From the NCBI GenBank assembly GCA_949752735.1, contig OX457039.1, positions 71,761,001 through 71,825,000 on the forward strand: a stretch of DNA of 64,000 nucleotides. Direction: 5' to 3'. Below are positions 33,445 to 44,999 of this stretch, one piece after another (the stretch's first letter is position 1; the number at the start of each line of letters is the position of its first letter). The notes under the pieces were generated by a model. It made no database searches. It had not been told where the DNA came from and was given only the letters and a program-made list of their open reading frames with translations. The translations under genes were made by a program, and so were the position numbers. Source of the DNA: Lumbricus terrestris. Taxonomy: Eukaryota; Annelida; Clitellata; Crassiclitellata; Lumbricidae.

Positions 33445-34260
33445 TTAATGAACATAGGGTGCCTTTTTATACAGAACCCGAGAAATATAATGCCTGTCAT
33501 CTTTGGTTGGCAATACAAAGTTGTGAGGACGTGGCCTCAATTGATAGGGACGATGAGCAACCGGTGGGAAAAGCGGTCGAAGAACATGGAAGTTATTTCT
33601 GGAAACGGCAGTTAGAAGACGAGCATCCGCAAGATCAACCATTTCAGTCGCAGAAGGCGAGTCATTTGGCAAGTACCCTGATCGACGGACTCTTGATAAT
33701 AGGCGCTCGATCCTGGCTCGGTCCTGAGCAGTAGTAAAGCCCCACCACGCAGGAGCGGCATACATCATTCTGGAAACAGTAGTTGCTCTTGTAACTGTAT
33801 GAAGAGCATCAGGTGATAGTCCATGAGCTCTCAACGTTCGCAGGGCATGAAGCGACCCGGCACAAGATGAAACTACATTGTCTACATGAGAGGTGACTCG
33901 AAGCTCAGAGTTAAAGGTTACTCCAAGTATATTTATTGACGTTACTCTTTGCAGTCCATCTATGAGTTCTGGAGCATCCACATTCTGACGACAGGAGATA
34001 ATCATTTCTCTCGACTTTGTAGTGTTCAGGCGAAGGTTGTTTTTGGCTGCCCAGCTCTTAACCGAGTCAAGTTCAACACTGATTGTCTTGCGCATTAATG
34101 AGCCAATTAGCAGATAGGTGTCATCTGCAAATTTCACTATGCAATTTTTAGAGTTAATCGGCTGCAGATCGGAAGCATCAATTATATAAGACGATGGTCC
34201 AATCCCAGATCCCTGGACTATGCTACAGTTAATGGTCCGGATCGAGGAGAGATCTCCCTG
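33445..34260 (-). pseudogene. Non-LTR retrotransposon RT, C-terminal half
   Basis: From about 34260 downward the frame reads QGSGIGPSSYIIDASDLQ, the catalytic KFADDTYLLIGS, WAAKNNLRLNTTKSREMII, INILGVTF, a C-terminal RARIERLLSRVRRSGY region, and ends TKDDRHYISRVLYK. It is open without stops to its natural terminator at 33445, so only 5' truncation is evident. The unusual PQG-box (VQGSGIGPSSY) and C-terminal KDDR.(Y/F)ISR.LY are shared with the fragment at 17406-17511. I assign it to the I/Jockey-like non-LTR elements without naming a clade. Confidence 0.85.
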
Positions 34261-34289
34261 GAACCTGGTGAATAGAAAGCACTCGTAGA

Positions 34290-35228
34290 AATGTTACTGT
34301 ACATTAACATAAAAACTAGGTCATATGTATTCACAGCGATGATTGTGATTGGTTGACTGGGTGTGTATTTAACAGTTAGTTGCCATGGATACCAGTCCAA
34401 CTTGTATATAACAGGGGCCTTATAGTGCACTGCCTTATCTTTGACCCAGTTAGATGTGCGATGATTGAGTGCATGAGCAGGATTTCCGTTTCGTGTTTTC
34501 ATTTGAATTTTTACTCGTTTTCTGGGTCAGCTCCGTTTCTGTTTCGAATGTACTTGAAGTAAACACACGAAGTACGTACATACACTTCGCTCTGCATGTG
34601 TGGAACAAAGCAGATGGAAATCACGAGGCAGAGCTATTTAGAGAGCAGAGTTATTACTTTACATGTAACTTATTATGCACGGCTCATGCTTTTACCAGGT
34701 CTTTAAAATAACTGAGAAGGCTAAATATATAATTTAAATCAATAAAGAACAAAATTCACATTGTCCGTCCGTGATAGGTCATAGAATTAAAGGATTAACC
34801 ATGGAACATATTATATTAGCACCTCACATAAAATTTTAAGCGTAGTAAACTCCGAGTAAACCCCGACCATGCACCGAACAGAAATGGACGTCGCCCTGCA
34901 GGGACAAGGTGGTTACAGCAAACGTTGATTTATCTTTCTGTTCATTTTCTTCGGGTCATGCCATCACACATCACCACTCTTCTTCTCCTATAAATATGAG
35001 AGTCGAAGAGTCTGGCTTCGTGCTAAAACCTTCCCGTCTTCGACTGAGTGATGAACGATCTTTCGCTCGTTGCTTGTGCAGAGTTGGTTGGTCTTCAAAT
35101 CTCGGTTGATGTTCCTCGCTGCTTTGAAAAAGAAGCAACATAAATCTGACGACCTGTAGCGATACATTGACCATCGGATTCTCTGCTGTTAATATCAAGT
35201 GAAATTCCGGTGAACAAATCGCGTCAAC
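34290..35228. other. No recognisable gene
   Basis: Unique sequence. Several short frames show no motif. Confidence 0.5.
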
Positions 35229-35462
35229 AGCATACATACATACATGTACGTACATACGTACATACATACGTACATACATACATACATACATACATACATA
35301 CATACATACATACATACATACATACATACATACATACATACATACATACATACATACATACATACATACATACATACATACATACATACATACATACATA
35401 CATACATACATACATACATACATACATACATACGTACATACATACATACATACATACATTCA
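35229..35462. repeat. (CATA)n array at the LINE 3' end
   Basis: Nearly pure CATA for about 230 bases; on the minus strand it is the (TATG)n tail following the LINE 3' terminus. Confidence 0.95.
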
Positions 35463-37982
35463 TTCAATTTTTCAATTCAATTCGATTCAATTGGTTTATT
35501 GATCCACCAAAAAAACAAAGACAAGCAGACAATTTTGCTTACAGGATAGTACACACAGAGATTGATTGCAAGTTAACATTTGCCATGATATGGACAGGTA
35601 AGCAACCAATACTGAGTGTGGCAGAACCAATAGGCTACCCGAAGGGAATGATCCCGCTAGTGGGGCCTATTTACCAAAAAATTCGTTGTGGTAACAATAG
35701 AAAATAAAAAGCAGATGCAATATTAATTAATGGCGGTGCTTTTGAAAGCAATGAACAGTAGCAACGGGATACTTTCCCTCAAAACATATATCAAAACATA
35801 ACACTGAATAAACATGAACATAGGTTAAGTATACAGGAGTTCATTTTACATTTTTCAATGTGTATGCACAGATTTGGATTTTAAACTGAGCGAGACTCCT
35901 GGATGCACGAATACTTTCTGGTATGCTATTCCATAAAAGAGGACCCTGATACTTAATAGAAAACTTTCTAGTGTTCGTTTTTGCAAAGACACTTATGTAG
36001 GCTCTATTATTTCTAATGCCTTTAGTATATAAGTTAAGTCTAAAATAGGATGAGAATGCAAGTGGAAGAAGGCTGTTGTCATACTTATACATAAATGTGC
36101 TAGTTTGGATGAATTTAATTTGGGATATTTTTAACACGTTCAATTGTTGATATAAGGGGCTAGTGTGAGCATTAAATGGAGATTTAGTAATAATTCTTAT
36201 GGCTTTTTTCTGCAGTCTATTTAGCTTAGTTAGGTGAGTGTCATATGTAGATGTCCAAATGAGATTGCAGTAACTTAAGTATGGGTGTATAAGTGTAAAA
36301 TATAATGTTTTTAGTACATGAGGTGGAAGCAGATAGGCTATTCTGTGAATTATGCCTACATTTTTTGAATTTTTTTTTGAAATCTCAGCTGTGTGTATAT
36401 TCCATTGTGCTGGTCGATGTGTACACCCAGGAATTTAGATGAGTATACTTGCGGTATTGATATATTATCAATTAGCAAGTTACTACCAAGAGGTGGAGCA
36501 AGTTTTTTTTTACTAGATCTAAAAATTATATAACTGGTTTTTGCAATATTTAGTGAAAGCTTGTTGGCTCTGAACCATTCACTGGCCATTTCTAGGTCGT
36601 TATTTGCTATTTTAATTAGCTGTTCATAAGAGGGATGGGAGTAAAAAGCATTCGAATCGTCAGCAAATAGGATGTAATGTAAGAAAGTTGCAGAGCTAGG
36701 GAGGTCATTAATGTATATTAGAAATAAAAGAGGCCCCAGGATTGAGCCTTGGGGGACCCCAAAAACAATTTTTTGGAAGCTGGATAATTTCCCATTGCAT
36801 GAGACTTGTTGGTGGCGGTTGTTTAAGTAATTTGTAAACCATGTAAGTGCGATACCTCTGATCCCATAATTCTCAAGTTTATTTAACAGGATATTATGGC
36901 TGACGGTATCGAAAGCTTTAGCTAAGTCGAGAAAAATGCCAATGGAATATTCATTATTATCCTTAGCATGAGATATTTTGTCTTGTATATCCAGTAATGA
37001 CATAAAGGTTGAGTGTTCTGTTTGAAAGCCATGTTGAAAGGGGTATAATATTTTGTTCTGGGTGATAAAAGAGTAGAGGCGGTCGTACATTACCCTCTCA
37101 AAAAATTTAGAAAAAAATGGTATTATAGAGATTGGTCTAAAATTTGAAACCTCATTTTTATTACCTTGCTTATGGATAGGTGTAATTTTTGCTAATTTTA
37201 TGTCCGATGGGACTATTCCAGTTCTAAGTGAACAATTTATCACCTCGCTAAGTGGAGATGCTAATAAGTCCATGAGAGAAGACAATATGTGTGGATTCAA
37301 GTCATCAGGACCAGTGCTGTGGGTGTCTTTGAGGGTTGTGTTGATAGTTAATAGCTCTTGAAAGGAAGTCGGTAGGACAGCAAAGGAATTAAGTGCAGAA
37401 GCTGGCATGTAATCTTGGTATGGCTTGGCTGAGGGTGGTATTTTTTGTGCTAAGAGTTTGGGCACATTTGCAAAATGAGTGTTAAATGTATGCGCTATGA
37501 GTGCCGAGTCATCAATCGTTTTGCCGTTGACTAATAGTTCCTCTAATTGTATATTCATATTTTCCGTCTTAACAATAGATTTAATTAAATGCCACGTTTT
37601 TTTATGTTGCCATTATACTTGGCAAATTCATTGGCATAGTAATCTTGTTCCATTTTTGTGCGAACAATTTTTGTATTTATTGCGATAGGTGGTAAATTTG
37701 GCTTTATTTACTGGTGTGGGATTCTTTATAAATTTAACATAAAGTTTTTCTTTTCTTTTAGTAGAGTTTAACAGTCCTTGAGTCATTCAAGGATTTTGAG
37801 GAGTTTTTCTTTTAGCAGTCGACTTTGGTCTTAGAGGAAAAGCTAAGTCGTAATTTTGTTTAATTAAGTTTACAAATAAATTGTATGCTAAGTCAGTCTC
37901 GTTATTACTGCAAAGAGATAATATGGGTGACCAGTCAACTCTTTCTAACAGCTGTCTGAATGCAAGAATGGTATTGTCATTG
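35463..37982 (-). pseudogene. Jockey-superfamily (CR1-like) LINE, 2.5 kb, nearly full RT
   Basis: The minus strand contains the end of the post-endonuclease linker (FRQLLERVDWSPILSL, FPLRPKS), then the RT: TPIHKQGNKNEVSNFRPISI, GFQTEHSTFMSLL, FLDLAKAFDTVSHNIL, GVPQGSILGPLLFLIYINDL, catalytic LFADDSNAF, NKLSLNIAKTSYIIF and FLGVHID. The C-terminal region (LNRLQKKAIRIITKSPF, YQGPLLWNSIPESIR) follows at 36355-35841. The copy is broken by a TGA where Trp is expected in the PW.T motif near 37790, frameshifts near 37605-37680, and one in a homopolymer near 36360-36380. Endonuclease is missing. Both ends adjoin (TATG)n microsatellites. Confidence 0.9.
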
Positions 37983-38084
37983 ATACATACATACATACAT
38001 ACATACATACATACATACATACATACATACATACATACATACATACATACATACATACATACATACATACATACATACATACAT

Positions 38085-38115
<31 letters not shown>

Positions 38116-38159
38116 TACATACATACATACATACATACATACATACATACATACATACA

Positions 38160-38188
<29 letters not shown>
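37983..38188. repeat. (ATAC)n array between SINE tail and LINE 5' end
   Basis: About 205 bases, with one short CACACA interruption. On the minus strand it is (TATG)n directly following the SINE 3' terminus. Confidence 0.95.
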
Positions 38189-38192
<4 letters not shown>

Positions 38193-38198
38193 TATGCA

Positions 38199-38396
38199 CT
38201 TGTTATAGCGCCACTTCAAGTTAACTACTCAGATGCGTTCCCGACTACAGCACGGACGGAAGTTTCACGCCGAAGCGCTGAGCAATTGCGAGTGAAGGAC
38301 TTGTCCAAGGTCCCTACGCGGCGACCTGAGGTGGATTCGAACCTGCAACCCCCCCGGCTGCAAGGCAACGAACATACCCACTACACCACCGCGCCC
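38199..38396 (-). mobile_element. tRNA-derived SINE (best copy)
   Basis: The minus strand begins GGGCGCGGTGGTGTAGTGGG (A-box), followed by the B-box GGTTCGAATCC at 38333-38343, so the head is an RNA polymerase III promoter derived from a tRNA. The body is shared with 13641-13830 and 43561-43785. The 3' end reads GAGTAGTTAACTTGAAGTGGCGCTATAACAAG, which resembles the 3' end of the LINE at 5484-6634 (GAGTAGTTTCCTTGAAGAGGCGCTATA). A (TATG)n tail follows. Confidence 0.88.
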
Positions 38397-38400
38397 CACA

Positions 38401-39066
38401 ATAGATCATTAAATAGATGTACATAGCATGCGACTTGATGATTATTTCAAAACCTTCACAGACCATGTGCATAACATACACCATGATCGTTTTAAAAGCC
38501 ACCTCAAATTGATAAATGGTCACATCTGAGAGATAAGCTCATGCTCTGCAGATCATAATATGCACAACATACAACTTTAAATCTTAATAATATGCAGATA
38601 ATTAATCAGACCATCGCATGTCCAATGTCCATCGCAAGACGAGCAAAAGAAACCAAAGAGACAAAAGTTCAATCTGTGAGGAGGAGGAGAGTAATTATCG
38701 TTCCATCTGTAGGACGTAATATGCCTTAAAGAGACGAGGGGTAGGAGCTTGAATTAAGTTGAATAAGGTCTTTTGGAAGGGTATACTCTAAAGCATTGGA
38801 CCGGCAATTATCACGTGACATTCGCACGTGGGCTGGATGACTTCGATTGCGCCGACAAAACCTTTCAGTGCAGTTGTTTACCAATATGCAACTGACTGCA
38901 ATTTGCTGATAGTGAGTGGCAATGATGATGATTATAATTATGGAAGAGAAGTGGATGGACCGAGACGAGATTCAGCGTTAATCGAGTTTGCAAGGTCACA
39001 ATATATTAGAATTTTCTATACTATGCGTGCGTGCGTGCGTACGTACGTGTGTGGTGTGTATGAACA

Positions 39067-39103
<37 letters not shown>

Positions 39104-39970
39104 ATATATAGGCTTGGATGCCTCAGTGCATAGATATTGATGATGGGATATAAAGCAGATCATGGCGCCTGCAGAATTTGACGTGATCTTTGTATTGTGT
39201 TTTGATTCACGGTTTCAACGCGTACCGGTACTTGTCACTTTTTTTGACATTTCTGGCAGACAACAGTTAGGGTCCGGGTGAGATTCAATTTCATCAAAAA
39301 TTATCAATAATATTGCAGTGGGTCTATAGCTAGACCTAATGGCTTATGATGATTATGTTTATGTGTGGAAGTTACAGCCATCAGATTCGATGCTTATTCG
39401 AAATGTCATCGATAAATCACAAAAGGTCGACGCTGGTTCTCTGCTTCCACAATTATTATTATTTTGGATATCTCTCTATCTACTGCCGCTGAATTTTTTA
39501 CTTTATCAAGTTTCTTGTTTTGAGGTTTCCTGCAGTTGTGCAAAGGTCAACCTAGCACAAAACATTTCATTATTGTTGTCACTGAAGATGGTCATGCGTT
39601 GTAACTGATATAATTGTGGTGAGGCACGTGACTCCGAGTCTTACCCTTGTAACGTGTTGAGTTTCGGAAAATGCTTTTATACGCGAAGGGGGAAGTTGTA
39701 GCGTTGAAGGGCGTGAGAAACACACATGATGTTTGCCTCACCCCTGACCTCTTCTCTATCTCATGTGCGCTTCATGTGCCTCATGTGCCGTGCCAGATGA
39801 TGTGCTCACGTCATGTGGTCCTAATACTTATAGCCTACAGACAGCCTTGAAGGCCTACAACTGCAGGCCTACACCGTTAACATACGTTGTACATGCATAT
39901 GCTCTTGCAGATACATACATCACACATGCAGACAGCCAGGCTTGCAGTCCAGACAGTGGATGGAGAGGCA
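38401..39970. other. No recognisable gene; (AT)n at ~39069-39110
   Basis: Unique sequence with GCGTGCGTGCGT and AT microsatellites near 39025-39110. Frames of up to ~100 codons exist but show no recognisable motif or codon pattern. Confidence 0.45.
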
Positions 39971-39974
39971 TGTA

Positions 39975-40172
39975 TGCATACAGACAGACAGACAGACAGG
40001 CAGGCAGACAGACAGACCGAAAGACCGAAAGACAGACAGACCGAAAGACCGAAAGGCAAACAGGCAGACAGACAGACCGAAAGACAGACAGACCGAAAGA
40101 CCGAAAGACCGAAAGACCGAAAGGCAAACAGGCAGACAGACAGACCGAAAGACAGACAGACAGACGATTTGC
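39975..40172. repeat. CAGA / CCGAAAGA array
   Basis: GACAGACAGACCGAAAGACCGAAAG units with AAGGCAAACAGGCAGA variants, in a duplicated block structure. Confidence 0.95.
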
Positions 40173-40269
40173 GGATTGATCTTTCGCAAATGAATATATT
40201 ATAAGGCGCTAGAAGAAAAGGCGTTTTTGTGAATTCTGTGTTCTTCTTTGTCTCAGTATAATATGCGTT

Positions 40270-40333
40270 GTCTGTCTGTCTATCTTTCTGTCTGTCTGTC
40301 TGTCTGTCTGTCTGTGGGTCTGTCTGTCTTGTG

Positions 40334-40369
<36 letters not shown>

Positions 40370-40463
40370 CGTTGCCAAATGACCATGGCCTTGACATTTA
40401 AATATACAGCCGAGGATATAAAAGCTTTTTCGGCCGCGATCAACTGCCTATATCAGGGCTCAA

Positions 40464-40512
<49 letters not shown>

Positions 40513-40537
40513 TACATACATACATACATACATACAT

Positions 40538-40614
<77 letters not shown>

Positions 40615-40640
40615 GACACACAAGACAGACACACGAACAG
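40270..40640. repeat. Inverted pair of GTCT and GACA arrays
   Basis: (GTCT)n at 40270-40372 and (CAGA)n, with a CATA block, at 40464-40630 are complementary. Together they form a large inverted repeat around ~90 bases of unique sequence. Confidence 0.92.
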
Positions 40641-40679
40641 ACAGACGTGTTCATCTTGCAAATGATTGCGCCTTATCTA

Positions 40680-41164
40680 CAATAATTTTGTATCGTAGTC
40701 GTTGATCTTATGACTTTTCAGTCGCCCAATATTATTGTTGTTGTCCCTCGGTCTCCTCAATTAGCTTCAGCTGTCTGTGTGTTTGTTCCTATCTGTCTCT
40801 CTGTCTTTATTTCTTTCCGCCTATAGCTCACTCACTCACTCACTCACTCACTCACTCACTCGCTCGCTCGCTCGCTCGCTCGCTCGAACACTCACTCACT
40901 CAACGTTACCTTGATGACGTAGGTAGGCTAATTTCTTATCGCTATCATCTGCCAAAACGTTTGTTGCACAGCCAATAATAATTGTTATTGACTGATTCTT
41001 ATATCTCGCCGTTCGAGCCTTAGAAGAGGCCTTAGGGCTTTCACAGGATGTGCACGGCAACAACAGCAGCAACTGATTATACAGTAATTATACGTCTTCG
41101 CCTTCCAAAAGTTGATCTGTCTTATTGTAACGACAAGAGCGAAATACTTTGTGAAAGTTGTTTC
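40680..41164. other. No gene; (ACTC)n/(CGCT)n repeat at 40824-40890
   Basis: Unique sequence interrupted by a tetranucleotide repeat that switches from ACTC to GCTC. Confidence 0.6.
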
Positions 41165-41272
41165 TCAATGGGGAAAGTGAGAGGGAGTGAAATGGGGAAA
41201 GTGATAGGGAGTGAAATGGGGAAAGTGAGAGGGAGTGAAATGGGGAGAGTGAGAGGGAGTGAAATGGGGGAT
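41165..41272. repeat. 24-bp minisatellite, ~4 copies
   Basis: AATGGGGAAAGTGAGAGGGAGTG-like units. Confidence 0.92.
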
Positions 41273-41604
41273 GGGGGGTGCCTCAATTTGATCCCCATGA
41301 ATGGCCTGGCACCTCTTCAGAGACGTCTTTCTTTTGTTTCATCTAAGACTGATTATGTTCTTCTGTGATGGACTTATGAAGCTATGAACTGATGTGTGGT
41401 AGACTCATTTGACGAAAATAATAATCTGGTTATGGTATCAGCTGGAAAGCGTTAAATGTCGTAGCGAATATTATTTAAATCAATTCCATTTATTCGTTTG
41501 TTCATTATAGCTTTCACAATTTCTTCATCATCTCTTCCATTTACCGTCATTATCATCACCACTTTGGGTCAGCCCACCATCATCGTTGTCATCATCGTTA
41601 TCAT

Positions 41605-41985
41605 CAACAGTAACATCAACATCAGCAGCAACATCAGCAGCAACATCAACATCAGCAGCAGCATCAGCAGCAACATCAGCAGCAGCAGCAGCAACATCAG
41701 CAGCAGCAGCAACATCAGCAGCGGCAGCAGTAGCAGCAGCAGCAGCAGCAGCAACGTCAGCAGCAGCAGCAGCAGCAGTAGCAGCAGCAGTAGCAGCAGT
41801 AGCAGCAGCAGTAGCAGCAACATCAGCAGCAACATCAGCAGTAGCAACATCAGCAGTAGCATCAACATCAGCAGTAGCAGCAGCAGCAACATCAGCAGCA
41901 GCAGCAGCAGTAGCAACATCAGCAGTAGCATCAACATCAGCAGCATCAGCAGCAGCAACATCAGCAGTAGTATCAACATAGTGCT
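41605..41985. repeat. (CAG)n/(CAACAT) trinucleotide array, ~380 bp
   Basis: CAGCAGCAGCAACAT units with GTAGCAG variants. All forward and reverse frames give homopolymer-like peptides (Ser, Ala, Leu). No splice-flanked exon context is seen, so it is treated as non-coding. Confidence 0.93.
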
Positions 41986-42000
41986 CATTAGTTCACTCGA

Positions 42001-42566
42001 TCAATGATTCGCATTTTCAATCTTTCATTATCTCATTATTTATTTATGCTTCTTATTTACTAATTTTCTTTAGCAGATCGACCTATTCCTTTCTTTCTCT
42101 CTATTTATTCACCTCTCTTCTTTTATCTCTTTGACCTCTTCCTCCTCCTCCTCCTTCTCCTCCTCCTCCTCCTCCTTATCTAATTCCATTCTGTATCTTC
42201 TTCCTCTGATCAGCTTTTTATGCTCCTTTTTTCTTCCACCGATTCCTCCACTTCTTCTTCTTGACCTTTCCACACCCGACGCACACCCATCGTCTGCCTG
42301 CTTCACAATAAGAGGAAGACAGAAGGAAAGTGATGACAGACAGACAGACACTACCACCACCACCACCACCACCACCACCACCACCACCATTGTGCTCTGC
42401 CACTTGTTAATGGAGTAGATTGCAAAATGTCACGTGATGACCTTCGAATGAATCGGGAATTTCTGACTATACATCCTCATCGTGCACATGTCTGTTTTGG
42501 CTGACATCAGTTCTCCCTGTCCTGCGTCCTTGTTGTCTGTCTCTGTCTGTCTGTCTGTCTGTCTGA

Positions 42567-42602
<36 letters not shown>

Positions 42603-43500
42603 GATCGCATTGTGTCCTTCATCTGTTGCTAACTAAGTCCATTTGTCTCCCAATATACCTGCAGCTCATCGCAAACTCTTCTTCTTCCTCTTACTCTTAA
42701 CAAATGCTTAAAAGCAACCAACACAAAAGTCATGCATTATAATAATTCTAATCTGCGAACAACCGTTGTTGCATCGTTGTCATCACAACTGATATGATGA
42801 TAATAATGCGTCGATTTATCGCCTGCAGCTGACAAGACGGCGGCTTGGAAAATCTCACACAAGTTGAAACCTACTGTGTTAGATATGGGAGAGAAATACT
42901 ATATAGAGGGTCACAGACATGCAGACAGACAGACAGACAGAGAAACAAAGACAGACAGGCAGAGAGATAGACGAAGCCACAAAGACACAATGAGACAGAT
43001 AACAATGTTTTTAAACACTGCTGCTTTTGCATTATCAGCAGACTCGTTTGTCAAAAGATTTTTTTGTCTGAAGTCAGACAAAAAGGTCATCAATTCATCA
43101 TGAGTTAATATGAATGCAAATGTCAGGCTAAAAAGTTACTCCGAGGTACTGTGCTATAATATAGGAAAGGTCTGATGAGTGACCGGAAGGTTAAAAATAG
43201 GTTAAGTTGACGCAAGAGAAGCTTAAATAGGTTACAGCGCGTTTCCTTATTTTCGTTTATTTGAAAATCAGACAAATAACCCGGTGACACCCCGCACGCA
43301 GTTATAAATTTCGAAGCACATCAAATAGAATCAGATAAAAATTATAGATTGTGAACAGAACTAATAATTATTATTATGTCAGTGATTGACTGGCAAAGAG
43401 GACCACAGAAAAAAGTTTTTGACATTCTTTACTGGTAGGACGAATGGATGTTTTGTTGGGCGTCGGTTAAAACAGGTTTTTGCTAGATGTGAAAAACGGA
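42001..43500. other. Microsatellite-studded unique sequence, no gene
   Basis: Contains (CTC)n at ~42140-42175, (CCA)n at 42350-42390, (TGTC)n at ~42538-42600 and a CAGA run at ~42920-42945. The remainder is unique and shows no coding signal. Confidence 0.6.
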
Positions 43501-43560
43501 TCCTCAGAACCTGATTCTGATTTCAAACATCGACTGCTGTTGTTTGTTTGTTTGTATGTG

Positions 43561-43785
43561 CACTTGTTATGGCGCCACTTCAAGCTCTCTGCTCAGAGGC
43601 TCTCTGCTCAGAGGCGCTCCCGCCTACAGCGCGGACACTGCATCGGGGTTTCACGCCGAAGCGCTTAGGAATTGGGAGTGAAGGGCTTGCCCAGGGTCCC
43701 TGCGCGGCGACTTGATGTGGATTCTAACCTGGAACCCTCCTGCTGCAAGGCAGCGAACATACCCACTACACCACAGTGTTGTGAA
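43561..43785 (-). mobile_element. tRNA-derived SINE with internal 18-bp duplication
   Basis: Same family as 38199-38396: head with GTAGTGGGTATGTTCG and a weakened B-box (GGTTAGAATCC), then the shared body. The segment CTCTCTGCTCAGAGG occurs twice near the 3' end (43586-43615). The terminus CAAGTGCACATACAAACAAACA replaces the TATG tail with a CAAA-type tail. Confidence 0.85.
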
Positions 43786-43835
43786 CATTGTAGTTGCGAC
43801 GCCATAGAAGTTCTTAGATTACTATTATTATTATT

Positions 43836-44003
43836 GAAGAGGCGCTATATAAATTACGATTGATTGATTGGTTGATTGGCTGATTGGTTGATTGCTTTAT
43901 TGATTGATTGATTGCTTGCTTGATTGATTGATTGATTGCTTGATTGCTTGCTGGCTTGATTGCTTGATTGCTTGATTGCTTGATTGCTTGATTGGTTGGT
44001 TGG

Positions 44004-44068
<65 letters not shown>
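43836..44068 (+). other. LINE/SINE 3' tail fragment plus long (GATT)n
   Basis: TGAAGAGGCGCTATATAAATT is the terminal motif of the L2/CR1-like LINE. It is followed by about 210 bases of GATT/GCTT repeats. Only the extreme 3' end is present, either an extremely truncated insertion or the tail of an unrecognised SINE. Confidence 0.75.
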
Positions 44069-44069
<1 letters not shown>

Positions 44070-44880
44070 ACAGTTGGCTTAGAAGGAATCCAACGGACAT
44101 TTGACTAAGTATCGAAATGAACTGCAGAACATTTCGCATTTGCATCGGTAGATCACGTGACCGGCAGCTGTTGGCGTCGGTTGCGGGGTGATAAATGATC
44201 GTCGGCTTAGCCTCGACATCAGTCAGGCTGCGTCCCTCCGCAAATAGAACAGCGACCAGCGACCAGCAGAACTTGTTATTTAGGGTCGGAAGTGGGAGAC
44301 GGGAAAAGCCTTCGGGGTTTTTTGTCGGTCGGGTTTTCATGTCTTCTAGCGTAATTAATGAGCCGCGCAGAGAAAGAAGAAAAGATGGCGCCAGTGTTGC
44401 GTTCACGATTCACGAAAGAGCTCCCATGATGTCTAGTTGGTGGTCGATATCGCTAATGGCAACGACAATGTCGTCGGCATTCAGCAATAATTTCATTCAG
44501 TCGTTAATTCCGTTTTTTAGTGGTTATTGTTCGGCGAACAATTGACGAAATTCTGCTGGTCATTTTTTTTATCTCTTTCTGTGAGTTTTGAAGTCTTGCG
44601 ACAACAGATTCACTTTCTAGAGCTTCGTTCCATTCTAGCCTATCCATCTTAGATCTATCCATCCTATCCTAGAGTCTAGAGCGTACCGGTTGACCTGCTC
44701 CCTAATATGAATTTTGCACTTTCTCGTATAGGCCAATCATACAGCTCAACCACTAGTAAGCTTATCATCTGCTTCAAGCTCTCTATTATAATTGACTTGA
44801 AACAAAGGTCTTACGGTTTTTCTTCTTACCTTTTTACTAGACCTTACGTCCTTACCCCGTTCTATCCTTCCTGCCACCGT
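44070..44880. other. Unique, comparatively CpG-rich stretch; no gene recognised
   Basis: From about 44150 to 44430 CpG dinucleotides are denser than in surrounding sequence. Overlapping frames of 112-116 codons exist on both strands (44068-44406 minus, 44195-44545 plus), but neither has a recognisable domain. It could be an alternative PDE4 promoter or exon, but I found no exon ending in a TG-GT donor compatible with the UCR1 exon. Confidence 0.35.
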
Positions 44881-44881
44881 C

Positions 44882-44883
<2 letters not shown>

Positions 44884-44957
<74 letters not shown>
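44884..44957. repeat. (CT)n repeat
   Basis: Pure CT for about 74 bases. Confidence 0.97.
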
Positions 44958-44959
<2 letters not shown>

Positions 44960-44999
44960 TTTTACTAAACCGACCGCCACAGCAGCTCCTCTATCTTCC

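Noticed and set aside
33459..33734. 91-codon plus frame
   Set aside because: Antisense shadow of the LINE reverse transcriptase on the minus strand.
38333..38343. tRNA gene suggested by A- and B-box sequences (also 13769, 43730, 56892)
   Set aside because: The boxes sit at the head of dispersed elements with shared non-tRNA bodies and LINE-like tails; no folded acceptor stem is evident. They are SINEs.
41498..42007. Polyserine/polyalanine coding exon
   Set aside because: Every frame of the CAG/CAACAT array is open; no splice sites or flanking unique coding sequence.
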